DNA of 64,000 bases from Micromonospora coxensis (GCF_900090295.1 NZ_LT607753.1:5890001-5954000); one strand, 5' to 3'; shown: positions 27,978-36,043, counted from the first letter of the stretch. Numbers and translations: made by a program. Notes: generated by a model not told the origin, from the sequence alone.

Positions 27978-29080
27978 AGCAGCACCATCCCGGTGACGGC
28001 GGCGACGACGACCGCGACGACGAACGTGGTGGGGGCGAAGCGGGCGGCGAAGCCGCGCCCGAAGATCCCGGTCTGCATGGCGATCAGCTTGAGGTCGACC
28101 ATCGGTCCGACCACCAGGAAGGTCAGCCGGGCGGTGAGCGAGAACTGCGACAGCGAGGCGGCGACGAAGGCGTCGGCCTCCGAGCAGATGGACAGCAGGA
28201 CCGCGAGCGCGGCCAGCGCCAGCACCGAGAGCACCGGCTGGTCGGCCAGCGCCTGCAACCAGCGCTCCGGCACCAGGACGTTGATGCTGGCGGCGGCCAT
28301 CGCCCCGATGACCAGGAACCCGCCGGCGTGCACGATGTCGTGTCGCACCGCAGACCAGAACGCCTTGCCGCGTGAGGTGTCGTCGAGGTCGGGCCGGCGC
28401 GGCAGGCGGATCCAGTCGGCCCGGCCGAGGCGCAGCCACAGCCAGCCCATCACCATGGCGACGACGAGGCTGGCCACCGCCCGGCCGACGACCATCTCCG
28501 GGTTGGCGGGGAACGCCACGGCGGTGGCGGTCAGCACGATCGGGTTGATCGCCGGGGCGGCGAGCAGGAAGGCCAGTGCGGCGGCCGGGGTGACGCCCCG
28601 GCGGATCAGCGACCCGGCGATCGGCACCGATCCGCACTCGCAGCCGGGCAGCACCACCCCGGCGGCGCTGGCCACCGGCACGGCGAGGGCGGGGTGGCGG
28701 GGCAGCGCGCGGGCCCAGAAGGAGCGCGGGACGAAGACCGCGATGGCCGCGGAGAGCAGCACCCCGAAGACCAGGAACGGCACGGCCTGCACCATCACCG
28801 AGACGAAGACGGTGGTCCAGGTGGCCAGCGAGGGTGCGGTGAGCAGTTCGGCGAGGGGCTGGCGCAGGACGATCAGCAGGATCAGCAGCGCGGCGAGCAC
28901 CTCGACCGAACCGATCCGGCCGGTGAGTCTGCCGCCCCGCGCCGTCGGCGCGTCGCCCGTCGGCGTGGCGCCGGAGGACGCCGGACGGGCCGGGTCGGGG
29001 CCGGCGTCGAGTGCCGGGGCGGTGCCGTCGGGTGGGGCGGTGTCGGGGTCGGCGGCGCCGGTGCGCTCGGGTGCGACCAC
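27974..29080 (-). CDS. DUF318/ArsP-like permease
   Basis: 368 aa. A 60-residue Pro/Ala/Asp N-terminal tail precedes about eight membrane helices. The diagnostic motif GCECGSVPIAGSLIRRG, with two Cys in the membrane, matches the YraQ/ArsP permease family (PF03773), as does AFLLAAPAINPIVLTATAVAF. ArsP members export trivalent organoarsenicals; other members have unknown substrates. GTG at 29080 with GGAG 9 nt upstream. It sits next to a zinc-starvation ribosomal cluster but behind its own terminator and promoter, so common regulation is not shown. Confidence 0.88.
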   Translation of the reverse strand: MVAPERTGAADPDTAPPDGTAPALDAGPDPARPASSGATPTGDAPTARGGRLTGRIGSVEVLAALLILLIVLRQPLAELLTAPSLATWTTVFVSVMVQAVPFLVFGVLLSAAIAVFVPRSFWARALPRHPALAVPVASAAGVVLPGCECGSVPIAGSLIRRGVTPAAALAFLLAAPAINPIVLTATAVAFPANPEMVVGRAVASLVVAMVMGWLWLRLGRADWIRLPRRPDLDDTSRGKAFWSAVRHDIVHAGGFLVIGAMAAASINVLVPERWLQALADQPVLSVLALAALAVLLSICSEADAFVAASLSQFSLTARLTFLVVGPMVDLKLIAMQTGIFGRGFAARFAPTTFVVAVVVAAVTGMVLL

Positions 29081-29192
29081 GTCGTCTCCGTTCTCGCGAG
29101 CGGCGCGACGGGCCGCCGGAGCCGCGGCGGTGCAGGCCCGCGGGGTCGTCGGCCCGCCTGCGCGGCGTCGCCGGGTGCCGTGCGGGGGCCAC

Positions 29193-29220
29193 AGTGTATC
29201 GAGCGGCGTCGTCCTGTCAC
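29193..29220 (-). promoter_or_regulatory. Promoter of the permease operon
   Basis: On the - strand GTGACA (29220-29215) and TACACT (29198-29193) are separated by 16 bp, a good -35/-10 pair. The predicted leader before the GTG at 29080 is about 105 nt; I see no recognised riboswitch in it. Confidence 0.55.
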
Positions 29221-29235
29221 GAGAGGTACGCCGGT

Positions 29236-29266
29236 GGCGCGCCGGGGTCGGCCGCCCCGGCGCGCC
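29236..29266 (-). terminator. Terminator after rpmE2
   Basis: GGCGCGCCGGGG (29236-29247) pairs perfectly with 29255-29266 (12 bp, 7-nt loop), just past the rpmE2 stop, and separates mrf-rpmE2 from the permease genes. Confidence 0.7.
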
Positions 29267-29273
29267 GCGCGGC

Positions 29274-29537
29274 TCATCGCGGGTGTCGGGGCCCGCGCCG
29301 GGCGTACTTCGCGCGGAACTTCTCCACCCGGCCCTCGGTGTCGAGCAACCGCTGCCGGCCGGTCCAGAAGGGGTGGCTGGCGGAGGAGATCTGCACGTCG
29401 ATCACGGGGTAGGTGTTGCCGTCGGTCCACTCGACGGTCTGGTCGCTGGTCGCCGTGGACCGGGTGAGGAAGGCGAAGTCGGCGGCGCGGTCGCGGTAGA
29501 CGACGGGCCGGTACTCGGGGTGGATTCCGGGCTTCAC
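29274..29537 (-). CDS. rpmE2: 50S ribosomal protein L31 type B (zinc-free form)
   Basis: 87 aa beginning [16 protein letters not shown]. It has no cysteine at all, so it is the zinc-independent L31 paralogue that replaces the zinc form when zinc is scarce. The conserved [20 protein letters not shown] matches L31B. GTG at 29537 overlaps the mrf stop by 4 bp, placing it in the Zur-controlled mrf transcript. A terminator follows. Confidence 0.95.
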   Translation of the reverse strand: MKPGIHPEYRPVVYRDRAADFAFLTRSTATSDQTVEWTDGNTYPVIDVQISSASHPFWTGRQRLLDTEGRVEKFRAKYARRGPRHPR

Positions 29538-30823
29538 GGGGCGGTGGCTCCTTCGGTGCGGTCGTCGGTGAGGTCGGGGAGGGGGAAGCAGTCGGCGAAG
29601 GGGTCGGGCAGGGCGCGCCAGGCGGCCTCGCCGTCGGCGAGTTCGGCGTCGGTGAGCAGGCACCGGGCGAGGGTGCGGTGCAGCGCGGCCGGGTCGAGGT
29701 CCAGGCCGATGAAGGCCAGGTGCTGGTGCCGGTCGCCGTAGTAGGGGTCCCAGTCCAGCGCGGCGGCGAGCCGGCGCTGGTCGCCGACGTCGGCCCAGTG
29801 GGGGTCGGGGAGCGCGGCGAGCCAGCGGCCCGCGGCTGCCATGCCGAGGCCGCCACCGGCGAACTCCCAGGTCACCACGGTTTCCGGCTGGCTGGCCAGC
29901 CAGAGGTGTCCGCGGGAGCGCAGGACGTCGGCGTGGACCTCCTCCAGCACGTCGTGCAGCCGGCCGGGGTGGAACGGGCGGCGGGCGCGGAACACCACGG
30001 AGACCACGCCGCAGTCCGGGTGGGGCTCGTGGGTGCCGAGCGCGTACCCGGCCAGGCCGCGGGCGAGGACGCCGGGGATCTCCGGGCGGTGCCGCCGGGT
30101 GCCGCGCAGCCGCCGGGACAGGTCCCCGGCGTCGACGAGGTCACCGTCGACGCGGACCAGTGTGGCCCAGGGGGCCAGCCGTTCCAGCAGCACCGCCAGC
30201 CGGCCGGTCTCGTACGCGCCGTCGCCGGCCTCGCCCCACAGCACGAGGGTGTCGGCGTACTCGATCTGCCGGACGACGACGTCGGCGAGCGCGCGGTGGT
30301 CGTCGTCGGCGGCGTGGATGCCGAGGGTCTTCAGGTCGTCGGTGCTGGCGAGGCCGTCGAGCAGGTGTTCGGCGTCGACGACGGTGACGTACGAGTCGAC
30401 GCGCAGCAGGTCGGTCAGGGGTGTGCCGTCGACCGGGCAGTGCGCGCAGGCGGCGGCGACCGCCTCCGGTTCGACGACCTCGGGCAGCATCAGCAGCAGG
30501 TCCCGGTCGGGGTGGGTGCGGGCGAGCCGGGCCAGGGTGGGCAGCACGTCCTCGCGCAGGGTGCAGGAGACGCAGCCGTGCGCCAGGTCGACCCGTTCGT
30601 CCTCCAGCAGGCCGGTGCCGCTGCGGACCACCCGGCGCACGGCCCCGGCCCGGACGCCGCTGATGTCGTGGCGTACCAGCAGCAGGGTCGGGTCGGCGGC
30701 GAGCAGCGCCCGGGCGGCGGCGAAGGTGGCGGCCGGCCAGAAGCCGCTGAGCACGGTCAGCGACGGGCGGGTGTCGGCGGTCGGTGCGGCGGCGTCGGCG
30801 GGAGCGAGTGGGGATGTCGGCAT
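29534..30823 (-). CDS. mrf: Ribosome hibernation factor-recruiting protein Mrf (CobW-like)
   Basis: 429 aa. CobW architecture with [11 protein letters not shown] (CxxC-type metal motif) and a C-terminal CobW domain ([40 protein letters not shown]). In mycobacteria Mrf recruits a hibernation factor to ribosomes carrying alternative, zinc-free proteins. The Walker A expected at [17 protein letters not shown] lacks the GxxGxGKT residues, so ordinary GTP binding is doubtful; from memory the tuberculosis homologue also lacks it. ATG 30823 with GAGAGG upstream. The Zur box lies 22 nt upstream and is shared with the divergent L28-L33-S14 operon. Confidence 0.85.
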   Translation of the reverse strand: MPTSPLAPADAAAPTADTRPSLTVLSGFWPAATFAAARALLAADPTLLLVRHDISGVRAGAVRRVVRSGTGLLEDERVDLAHGCVSCTLREDVLPTLARLARTHPDRDLLLMLPEVVEPEAVAAACAHCPVDGTPLTDLLRVDSYVTVVDAEHLLDGLASTDDLKTLGIHAADDDHRALADVVVRQIEYADTLVLWGEAGDGAYETGRLAVLLERLAPWATLVRVDGDLVDAGDLSRRLRGTRRHRPEIPGVLARGLAGYALGTHEPHPDCGVVSVVFRARRPFHPGRLHDVLEEVHADVLRSRGHLWLASQPETVVTWEFAGGGLGMAAAGRWLAALPDPHWADVGDQRRLAAALDWDPYYGDRHQHLAFIGLDLDPAALHRTLARCLLTDAELADGEAAWRALPDPFADCFPLPDLTDDRTEGATAP

Positions 30824-30844
30824 CGGGATCCTCTCGACTCTGTT

Positions 30845-30859
30845 TGAAAACGATTGTCA
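30845..30859. promoter_or_regulatory. Zur box, divergent
   Basis: TGAAAACGATTGTCA is a 7-1-7 imperfect palindrome matching the actinobacterial Zur consensus (TGAAAATGATTTTCA type). It lies between mrf-rpmE2 (-) and rpmB-rpmG-rpsN (+). TATAGG at about 30861 may be the -10 of the + operon. Zur-Zn would repress both sides. Confidence 0.85.
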
Positions 30860-30919
30860 TTATAGGATGACCCGGGGCGGCGGGATCGGAGCCCCCGCCC
30901 GTCGAGACGAGGAGTCCTG

Positions 30920-31156
30920 TTGTCCAGACGCTGTGACGTCACCGGCGCCGTGCCGAGCTTCGGCAACGCCGTGTCCCACTCGCACCGCCGCACCCGCCGG
31001 CAGTGGCGGCCGAACCTCCAGCGGCACCGTTACTGGCTGCCGTCCGAGCGGCGGTGGGTCACCCTGACCCTCACCGCCCGCGCGCTGCGCACCGTCGACC
31101 GCGACGGCATCGAGAAGGTCGTGGCGCGCGCCCGCGCCCGGGGGGTGCGGCTCTGA
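30920..31156 (+). CDS. rpmB: 50S ribosomal protein L28, zinc-free paralogue
   Basis: 78 aa: [20 protein letters not shown] and [17 protein letters not shown] are L28 hallmarks. Only one Cys remains (residue 5), so the four-Cys zinc site is absent. TTG start at 30920 with GAGGAG about 6 nt upstream. First gene of the divergent Zur-controlled operon; its stop overlaps the rpmG start (TGATG). Confidence 0.95.
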   Translation: MSRRCDVTGAVPSFGNAVSHSHRRTRRQWRPNLQRHRYWLPSERRWVTLTLTARALRTVDRDGIEKVVARARARGVRL

Positions 31157-31323
31157 TGGCCCGGCAGACCGACGTCCGCCCGGTGGTCAAGCTCCGCAGC
31201 ACCGTCGGCACCGGCTACACGTACGTCACCCGCAAGAACCGCCGCAACGACCCGGACCGACTGGTCCTGCGCAAGTACGACCCCCTCGTCCGCCGGCACG
31301 TCGACTTCCGCGAGGAGCGCTGA
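31156..31323 (+). CDS. rpmG: 50S ribosomal protein L33, zinc-free paralogue
   Basis: 55 aa, [20 protein letters not shown] then [20 protein letters not shown], typical L33. No cysteine, so the CxxC pairs of the zinc form are missing. It overlaps both neighbours by 1 bp, implying translational coupling with L28 and S14. Confidence 0.96.
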   Translation: MARQTDVRPVVKLRSTVGTGYTYVTRKNRRNDPDRLVLRKYDPLVRRHVDFREER

Positions 31324-31610
31324 TGGTCCGCCGGGTCCGGCGCGGGCGGCAGGCCCGGCGGGTGCGCCTCGCCGACCGGTACGCCGAGTGCCGGCGGGCC
31401 GTCCGGCACCCGGACCCGGCGGTGCGCGACGAGGCGGTACGCCGGCTGGCCCGGCTGCCCCGCGACGCCGGCCCGGTCCGGCTGCGCCGGCGCGACCAGG
31501 TCGACGGCCGCCCCCGGGATGTGCTGCGCCGCTTCGGCCTGTCCCGGGTACGGATGCGGGAACTCGCCCTGCGCGGCGAGCTGCCGGGGGTGCGCAGGGC
31601 GTCCCGGTGA
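31323..31610 (+). CDS. rpsN: 30S ribosomal protein S14, zinc-free long paralogue
   Basis: 95 aa, the long S14 form without the CxxC zinc sites of the short form. The C-terminal RFGLSRVRMRELALRGELPG and GVRRAS are conserved S14 sequence. It ends the L28-L33-S14 zinc-starvation operon; a 14-bp hairpin follows. Confidence 0.96.
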   Translation: MVRRVRRGRQARRVRLADRYAECRRAVRHPDPAVRDEAVRRLARLPRDAGPVRLRRRDQVDGRPRDVLRRFGLSRVRMRELALRGELPGVRRASR

Positions 31611-31618
31611 CCCCATGG

Positions 31619-31658
31619 CGACGGCCGGCGCGCGTCCACTCGGCCGCGCCGGCCGTCG
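31619..31658. terminator. Bidirectional terminator after rpsN
   Basis: CGACGGCCGGCGCG (31619-31632) pairs perfectly with 31645-31658 (14 bp, 12-nt loop) between the convergent rpsN and ATPase genes. Confidence 0.75.
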
Positions 31659-31673
31659 TCCCGGGTCGGCCGG

Positions 31674-32642
31674 TCAGGCCGGGGCGGGGGAGAGCGCGGT
31701 CGGGCCCATCACGAAGTCCGGGTCGATCTGGGCGGTGAGATCCTCGCCGGCCCGCTCGTTGGCCCAGGCCGCCGCGTTGCGCCGGTGGAACTCGTGGGCC
31801 TGCCGGGTGAACGTCGGCCAGTCCTGCACGGTGGCGTCGACGGCCTCGGTCAGTCGGCCCAGCACCGCACGGTTGGCCGGCTCCAGCTCGTCCAGCGGGC
31901 CGACCGTGCCGCGTTCGGCCCGCCGGACGTAGGGCGAGCGGCCGAGGCAGGCGAGCAGGTCCTCCCCGACGTGCTCGCGCAGGAAGTCCACGTCGGAGTC
32001 GTCCTCGACCTTGTTGCCGACCACCGACAGGGCGACGCCGTAGTCGCGGGCGTAGGCGGCGTACTGGCGGTAGACGCCGACGCTGCGCAGGGTCGGCTCG
32101 CAGACCAGGAAGGTGCGGTCGAAGCGGGTGAACAGCCCGGAGGCGAAGGAGTCGGCCCCGGCGGTCATGTCCACCACCACGTACTCGTCCGGCGGGTCGG
32201 CCAGGTGGTTGAGGAGCAGCTCCACCGCCCCGACCTTCGAGTGGTAGCAGGCGACCCCGAGGTCGGACTCGGTGAACGCCCCGGTCACGGCGAGCCGGAC
32301 GTCGCCGACCCGGCGTACGTGCGACGCCCAGATCGGGTTCTCCTCGGCCACCCGCAGCAGCCGGGAGCCGGCCCCGGGCGGGGTGGTCTTGACCATCGCG
32401 GCGGCCGAGGTGATACGCGGGTTGTCGCCGCGCAGGTACTCCTTGATCCGGGGCAGCGCCTCGCCCAGGGGCGGCAGCTGGGCGGCCTGCTCCGCCGTCG
32501 CGCCGAGCGCGACGGCCAGGTGCTGGTTGATGTCGGCGTCGACGGCGAGCAGCGGGCGGCCGGCCGCGACGAGGTGGCGGGCGAAGAGTGCGGCCAGGGT
32601 GGTCTTGCCGCTGCCGCCCTTGCCGACGAATGCGATCTTCAT
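31674..32642 (-). CDS. CooC/MinD-like P-loop ATPase
   Basis: 322 aa. It starts MKIAFVGKGGSGKTTLAALF, a deviant Walker A of the SIMIBI (MinD/CooC) group, with LLAVDADINQHLAVALGA as the A' motif and EYVVVDMTAGADSFASGLF as the switch region. CooC-type ATPases help insert nickel or other metals into enzymes, so a metal role is plausible but unproven. ATG 32642 is preferred, with GGAGCGGG about 5 nt upstream; GTG 32657 is possible. A perfect 17-bp Zur-like palindrome lies 25 nt upstream. Confidence 0.8.
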   Translation of the reverse strand: MKIAFVGKGGSGKTTLAALFARHLVAAGRPLLAVDADINQHLAVALGATAEQAAQLPPLGEALPRIKEYLRGDNPRITSAAAMVKTTPPGAGSRLLRVAEENPIWASHVRRVGDVRLAVTGAFTESDLGVACYHSKVGAVELLLNHLADPPDEYVVVDMTAGADSFASGLFTRFDRTFLVCEPTLRSVGVYRQYAAYARDYGVALSVVGNKVEDDSDVDFLREHVGEDLLACLGRSPYVRRAERGTVGPLDELEPANRAVLGRLTEAVDATVQDWPTFTRQAHEFHRRNAAAWANERAGEDLTAQIDPDFVMGPTALSPAPA

Positions 32643-32666
32643 CGTGCCCGCTCCCACGCTTCAGTA

Positions 32667-32683
32667 ATGGAAACCGTTTCCAT
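32667..32683 (-). promoter_or_regulatory. Zur-like operator upstream of the CooC-like ATPase gene
   Basis: ATGGAAACCGTTTCCAT is a perfect 17-bp palindrome of 7-1-7 form (TGGAAAC-C-GTTTCCA core) resembling Zur boxes such as the one at 30845. It is the wrong length for the 14-bp LacI operator. It sits where repression of the ATPase gene would be expected. Confidence 0.6.
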
Positions 32684-32693
32684 GAGCGTGACT

Positions 32694-33752
32694 CTAGCGG
32701 TCCACCGGTCCACCCGAGGCGCAGGCCGGCGCCGTGTCGCCCGTCCGGGCGTCGCCCAGGGCCGGTTCCAGCACGTCGCGCGGGAAGCGGTGGACGGTGC
32801 GCAGGGCCGCGTCCCGGTCGCCGCCCGCCTCCACCATGAACAGCAGATGGCGTACGCCGGGCAGGGCCGCGGCCCGCGCGACGGCGGCCCGGCAGCGGGT
32901 CGGCGCGCCCACCGGATGGATGTCGATCAGGTGCGCGGTGTAGCGGTGCGGGTCGCGCCCGGCGCCGGGGGAGCCGTCGAGGCGGACGTGTCGTGCCGCC
33001 CCGGCCAGCAGGCCCGGCAGGCCGGCGCGCACGGCGCACGCGGCCTCCTCGTCGCTGTCGGCCAGGTGCGCCAGGTGCGCGCTGGCGTGGGCGACCCGGG
33101 CGGGATCGTGGCCGTGTCCGGCGGCCACCCGCGCGTACCGGGCCAGCAGCTCCGCCTTCTCCGGCAGGTCGGCGTGCATGCCCAGCAGCAGTGGGAAGCC
33201 GTGCCGGGCGGCCAGGTCCACCGTCGAGGGAGAGGTGGCCGCCACCCACACCGGCAGTGCCCGCGCCGGCCGGGGGACGACCGGGACCGGCCGGAACGGG
33301 AAGCGCCGGTTGCCGGCCACCGTCGCCGCTCCGGACACCCACCGGGCCAGCACGTCGAGCGCGTCGGCGAACCCCTCGGTGTAGCGGTCCAGGCCGGTGC
33401 CGAAGACCTCCAGGTCGACCCAGGGACCGCCGCGGCCGACACCGAGCCGGAACCGGCCGCCGGAGATCGTGTCGAGCAGGGCCGCCTCCTCGCCGAGGGC
33501 GACCGGGTGCCGGTCGGACAGCACGCACGCCGCCGTGCCGACCGTGATCCGCCGGGTCGCGCCGAGCAGGTGCGCGGCGACGGTGGTCGCCGAGGGGATG
33601 ACGCCGTACGGGACGAAGTGGTGCTCGGCCAGCCAGACCCCGGCCCAGCCGGCGGCCTCGGCCGCCAGGGCGTAGCGGTGGGCGTCGGCGAGGGCCTCGG
33701 CGTGCGTCGTGCCGGGGTGCTGCCCGGCGAGCAGGAACAGGTGGGCGTCCAC
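32694..33752 (-). CDS. LLM-class (luciferase-like) flavin-dependent oxidoreductase
   Basis: 352 aa. The bacterial-luciferase TIM barrel is seen in YALAAEAAGWAGVWLAEHHF, the TVGTAACVLSDRHPVALGEE strand, GRFRLGVGRGGPW and the VWVAATSPSTVDLAARHGFP segment. These enzymes use reduced FMN or F420. GTG 33752 begins the first strand (VDAHLFLLAG); an in-frame GTG at 33794 overlapping the upstream gene is possible. The gene follows an unknown 130-aa protein closely and is probably transcribed with it from the Zur-like site at 34191-34213. Substrate unknown. Confidence 0.82.
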   Translation of the reverse strand: MDAHLFLLAGQHPGTTHAEALADAHRYALAAEAAGWAGVWLAEHHFVPYGVIPSATTVAAHLLGATRRITVGTAACVLSDRHPVALGEEAALLDTISGGRFRLGVGRGGPWVDLEVFGTGLDRYTEGFADALDVLARWVSGAATVAGNRRFPFRPVPVVPRPARALPVWVAATSPSTVDLAARHGFPLLLGMHADLPEKAELLARYARVAAGHGHDPARVAHASAHLAHLADSDEEAACAVRAGLPGLLAGAARHVRLDGSPGAGRDPHRYTAHLIDIHPVGAPTRCRAAVARAAALPGVRHLLFMVEAGGDRDAALRTVHRFPRDVLEPALGDARTGDTAPACASGGPVDR

Positions 33753-33783
33753 CCGTCGTCCCGCCCGCCGGGCCGCTCGGCCG

Positions 33784-34176
33784 TCAGCAGTCACGCAGCT
33801 CGGGGGACTGGTTGAGCAGCTGCCCGCGGGTCGAGATGAACCGCTGGTACGCCTCCGAGCCGACCGCCGACAGCCGGAACGCGGCCACCCGGTGGCAGTT
33901 CTGGAACGCGAGCTTGACCGCGAAGTGCCGCTCCAGGGCCCCCCGGATGGCGTCGCTGGCCAGCGCCCGCAGCAACTGGCCCCGCTCCGCCTCGCTCGGC
34001 GGCGGGACCACGTTGTCGGCGAAGTCCACCTCGGACGCCCGCAGGTCGTCGACGACCCGGGTGACCAGCTGCCAGGCGTACGGCAGGGAGTCGCGGACGC
34101 AGGTGACGAACTCGGCGTCGTCCACGGGGCCGGACTCGGCGGCGTCCAGCAGGGCGGGTGGGACGGTGAGCGACAT
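33784..34176 (-). CDS. Uncharacterised 130-aa protein
   Basis: Soluble, mostly helical, starting SLTVPPALLDAAESGPVDDA with conserved-looking SLPYAWQLV and RHFAVKLAFQNCHRVAAFRL segments and two Cys (NCH and a C-terminal RDC). No family recognised. ATG 34176 has GGAGGAG 5 nt upstream. It is first in a two-gene unit with the LLM oxidoreductase and lies just behind a Zur-like box, so a role under metal limitation is inferred. Confidence 0.7.
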   Translation of the reverse strand: MSLTVPPALLDAAESGPVDDAEFVTCVRDSLPYAWQLVTRVVDDLRASEVDFADNVVPPPSEAERGQLLRALASDAIRGALERHFAVKLAFQNCHRVAAFRLSAVGSEAYQRFISTRGQLLNQSPELRDC

Positions 34177-34190
34177 GCACTCCTCCTCAG

Positions 34191-34213
34191 TGTCAAAACG
34201 ACAACCATTGCCA
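34191..34213 (-). promoter_or_regulatory. Candidate Zur box upstream of the 33784-34176 gene
   Basis: CGACAACCATTGCCA (34199-34213) fits the 7-1-7 layout of Zur boxes with four of seven symmetrical pairs. TGTCAAAACGACA (34191-34203) adds another half-symmetry. Weaker than the boxes at 30845 and 32667. Confidence 0.4.
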
Positions 34214-34345
34214 TCAGGCGGTGCGGAGTGAGCACATCACGTCACGCAGGGTGGCGTCAACGACCGTCGGCCGGGAAACGCCGGAACACCGGCCGCAGCC
34301 GCCGGCCGTCCACCCGGCCGAGCCAGCCCCCGTCGAGAACGGGCG

Positions 34346-34990
34346 CTATTGCTGCGGCAGGTGGGTCGAGCGGCCGAGGTAGGTGACCGGGCCGGGGTCC
34401 GGCACGTCGATCTCGTGGAAGCCCAGCCGGTCGTAGAAGCCGCGCGCCCGTACGTTCGCCGTCACCATCCCGACGTGCAGGCCGCCCGACCCGGCCGCGG
34501 CGGCGGCGCGCAGGAACGTCTCGACCAGCCGCCGGCCGTGCCCCCGGCCCTGCTGTGCGGGGAGCAGGTCGATGTGCAGGTGCGCCGGGTAGGCCGCCAG
34601 CTCCGGCAGCAGCATCCGCTCCGGACGGTGGTGCAGGGCGATCATCTCGTCGTCCGGCGTGGCCGGCGGCCGGGTCGGCACCGGGTAGCGGTGGGCCAGC
34701 CGGGGGATCCACTCCTGCCGGTACCGGGCCACGAAGGCGGGCGTGTCGGCGGTGCCGAGGACGTAGCCGGCGACCCGCCCTCCGGCGGTGAGCACGAACG
34801 CCAGTTCCGGCTCCAGGTGCAGGTACGGCCCGGCGAACAGGTCGGGCATCAGGTCGTCGCTGGCGTAGTGGCCCCGGGCGTCCCCGCCCGCGTCGGCGGT
34901 GCGTACGCAGATGTCGTACACCGCGTCGTGGTCCTCGGGCCGGTACCGGCGGATGGCGGCGACCGGGTCGGCGGTCGATGTGGGCGGCAT
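34346..34990 (-). CDS. GNAT family N-acetyltransferase
   Basis: 214 aa from ATG 34990 (MPPTSTADPVAAIRRYRPED). GNAT features: AIRRYRPEDHDAVYDICVRT at the N-terminus, the acetyl-CoA loop LPAQQGRGHGRRLVETFLRA (Q/RxxGxG/A), and NVRARGFYDRLGFHE near the end. Related GNATs acetylate small amines or sugars such as beta-N-acetylglucosaminidase-linked substrates; the substrate is unknown. An upstream GTG at 35023 is rejected because it lies within a LacI-type operator. It follows the LacI regulator gene on the same strand. Confidence 0.85.
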   Translation of the reverse strand: MPPTSTADPVAAIRRYRPEDHDAVYDICVRTADAGGDARGHYASDDLMPDLFAGPYLHLEPELAFVLTAGGRVAGYVLGTADTPAFVARYRQEWIPRLAHRYPVPTRPPATPDDEMIALHHRPERMLLPELAAYPAHLHIDLLPAQQGRGHGRRLVETFLRAAAAAGSGGLHVGMVTANVRARGFYDRLGFHEIDVPDPGPVTYLGRSTHLPQQ

Positions 34991-35008
34991 GCCGGAGACC
35001 GTACGGGG

Positions 35009-35022
35009 TGGAAGCGGTTGCA
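35009..35022 (-). promoter_or_regulatory. LacI/GalR-type operator before the GNAT gene
   Basis: TGGAAGCGGTTGCA (read on the - strand TGCAACCGCTTCCA) matches TGNAANCGNTTNCA at every fixed position. It lies between the LacI gene end (35036) and the GNAT start (34990). Confidence 0.7.
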
Positions 35023-35035
35023 CCGCAAGTAGCGC

Positions 35036-36019
35036 TCAGGCGCTCTCCCGACGCACCGGCACGGACCGGTGCAGGACCCGGTCGCCCGGGTCGGCGCCGG
35101 CCATCAGGGTGCGCACCGCGCCGGCGGCGATACGTTCGACGGGGTGGGTGGCGGTGGTCAGCGCGGGCCGGCCGAGCGCCGCGAGGGGGATGTCGTCGAA
35201 GCCGGTCACGGCGACGTCGTCGGGCACCCGTACTCCCTCGTCGGCGAGGACGCGCAGGGCCCCGATCGCCACCGCGTCGGTGATCGCGACGATCGCGTCC
35301 GTGTCCGGCCAGCGGCGCAGCACCCGCCGGGCGCCGGCCGTGCCGCCGGCCACGGTGAGCCCACCCGCGGCCGTGCGGCAGGGCAGCCCGTGCGCGCGTA
35401 CGCAGGCGCGGTAGGCGTCCACCGGGCGGCGCAGGCTGGACGCCCAGGCCGGGCCGGTGAGCATGGCGATCCGCCGCCGGCCGGTGGCGGTCAGGCGCCG
35501 CACCGCGGCGGCCGTCGCGGCGGCGGTGTCCACGTCGTGCGAGGGCACCCGGCCGAAGCCCGGCCCGACCACGGTCACCCGCCCGCGCAGCCCGGCCGGC
35601 AGCGCGGCGACCAGGGCCTCGTCGTGGTTGACCAGCAGCACGCCGCGCACCGTGCGGTCACCGGCCAGCGCGTCGAGGGCGGCCCGCTCGCCGGGACGCA
35701 GCCAGCGCGTCGACACCCCGACGTCGTGCCGGTCGGCCTCGCGCGCCGCCGCCGCGACCAGGCGGGTGGCGTACTGGTCGGTGAGGATGCGGGCCGAGGG
35801 CGCGACGATGCCCACCACGATCCGGTGGCCCTCGCCGCGCGCCAGCGACACCGCCAGCGGATGCGGCGCGTACGACAGGGTGTGCGCGGCCCGCAGCACG
35901 TCGGCGCGCGCCGACGCGGAGACCGGTCCCCGGCCGCTGAGTGCCCGCGACGCGGTGGCCACGGAGACCCCCGCGGCCCGGGCGACGTCGGCGAGGGTCG
36001 GGGTACGCGGCTGTCGCAC
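35036..36019 (-). CDS. LacI family transcriptional regulator
   Basis: 327 aa. N-terminal HTH TLADVARAAGVSVATASRAL plus hinge region, then a periplasmic-binding-protein-like effector domain (VVGIVAPSARILTDQYATRLV, GVLLVNHDEALVAAL, AVTGFDDIPLAALGRPALTT). GTG 36019 follows a TAGACA box by 6 nt and may be leaderless. It probably regulates the downstream GNAT gene through the operator at 35009 and perhaps itself; ligand unknown, likely a sugar. Confidence 0.93.
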   Translation of the reverse strand: MRQPRTPTLADVARAAGVSVATASRALSGRGPVSASARADVLRAAHTLSYAPHPLAVSLARGEGHRIVVGIVAPSARILTDQYATRLVAAAAREADRHDVGVSTRWLRPGERAALDALAGDRTVRGVLLVNHDEALVAALPAGLRGRVTVVGPGFGRVPSHDVDTAAATAAAVRRLTATGRRRIAMLTGPAWASSLRRPVDAYRACVRAHGLPCRTAAGGLTVAGGTAGARRVLRRWPDTDAIVAITDAVAIGALRVLADEGVRVPDDVAVTGFDDIPLAALGRPALTTATHPVERIAAGAVRTLMAGADPGDRVLHRSVPVRRESA

Positions 36020-36043
36020 CGGCCCTGTCTAGCACCGCCGGGC

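Noticed and set aside
32667..32683. LacI-type operator
   Set aside because: The palindrome is 15-17 bp with a single central base (7-1-7), not the 14-bp even LacI form; Zur-like is the better reading.
35021..35023. GTG 35023 as the GNAT start
   Set aside because: It lies in the LacI operator, has no ribosome site, and adds 11 non-conserved-looking residues.
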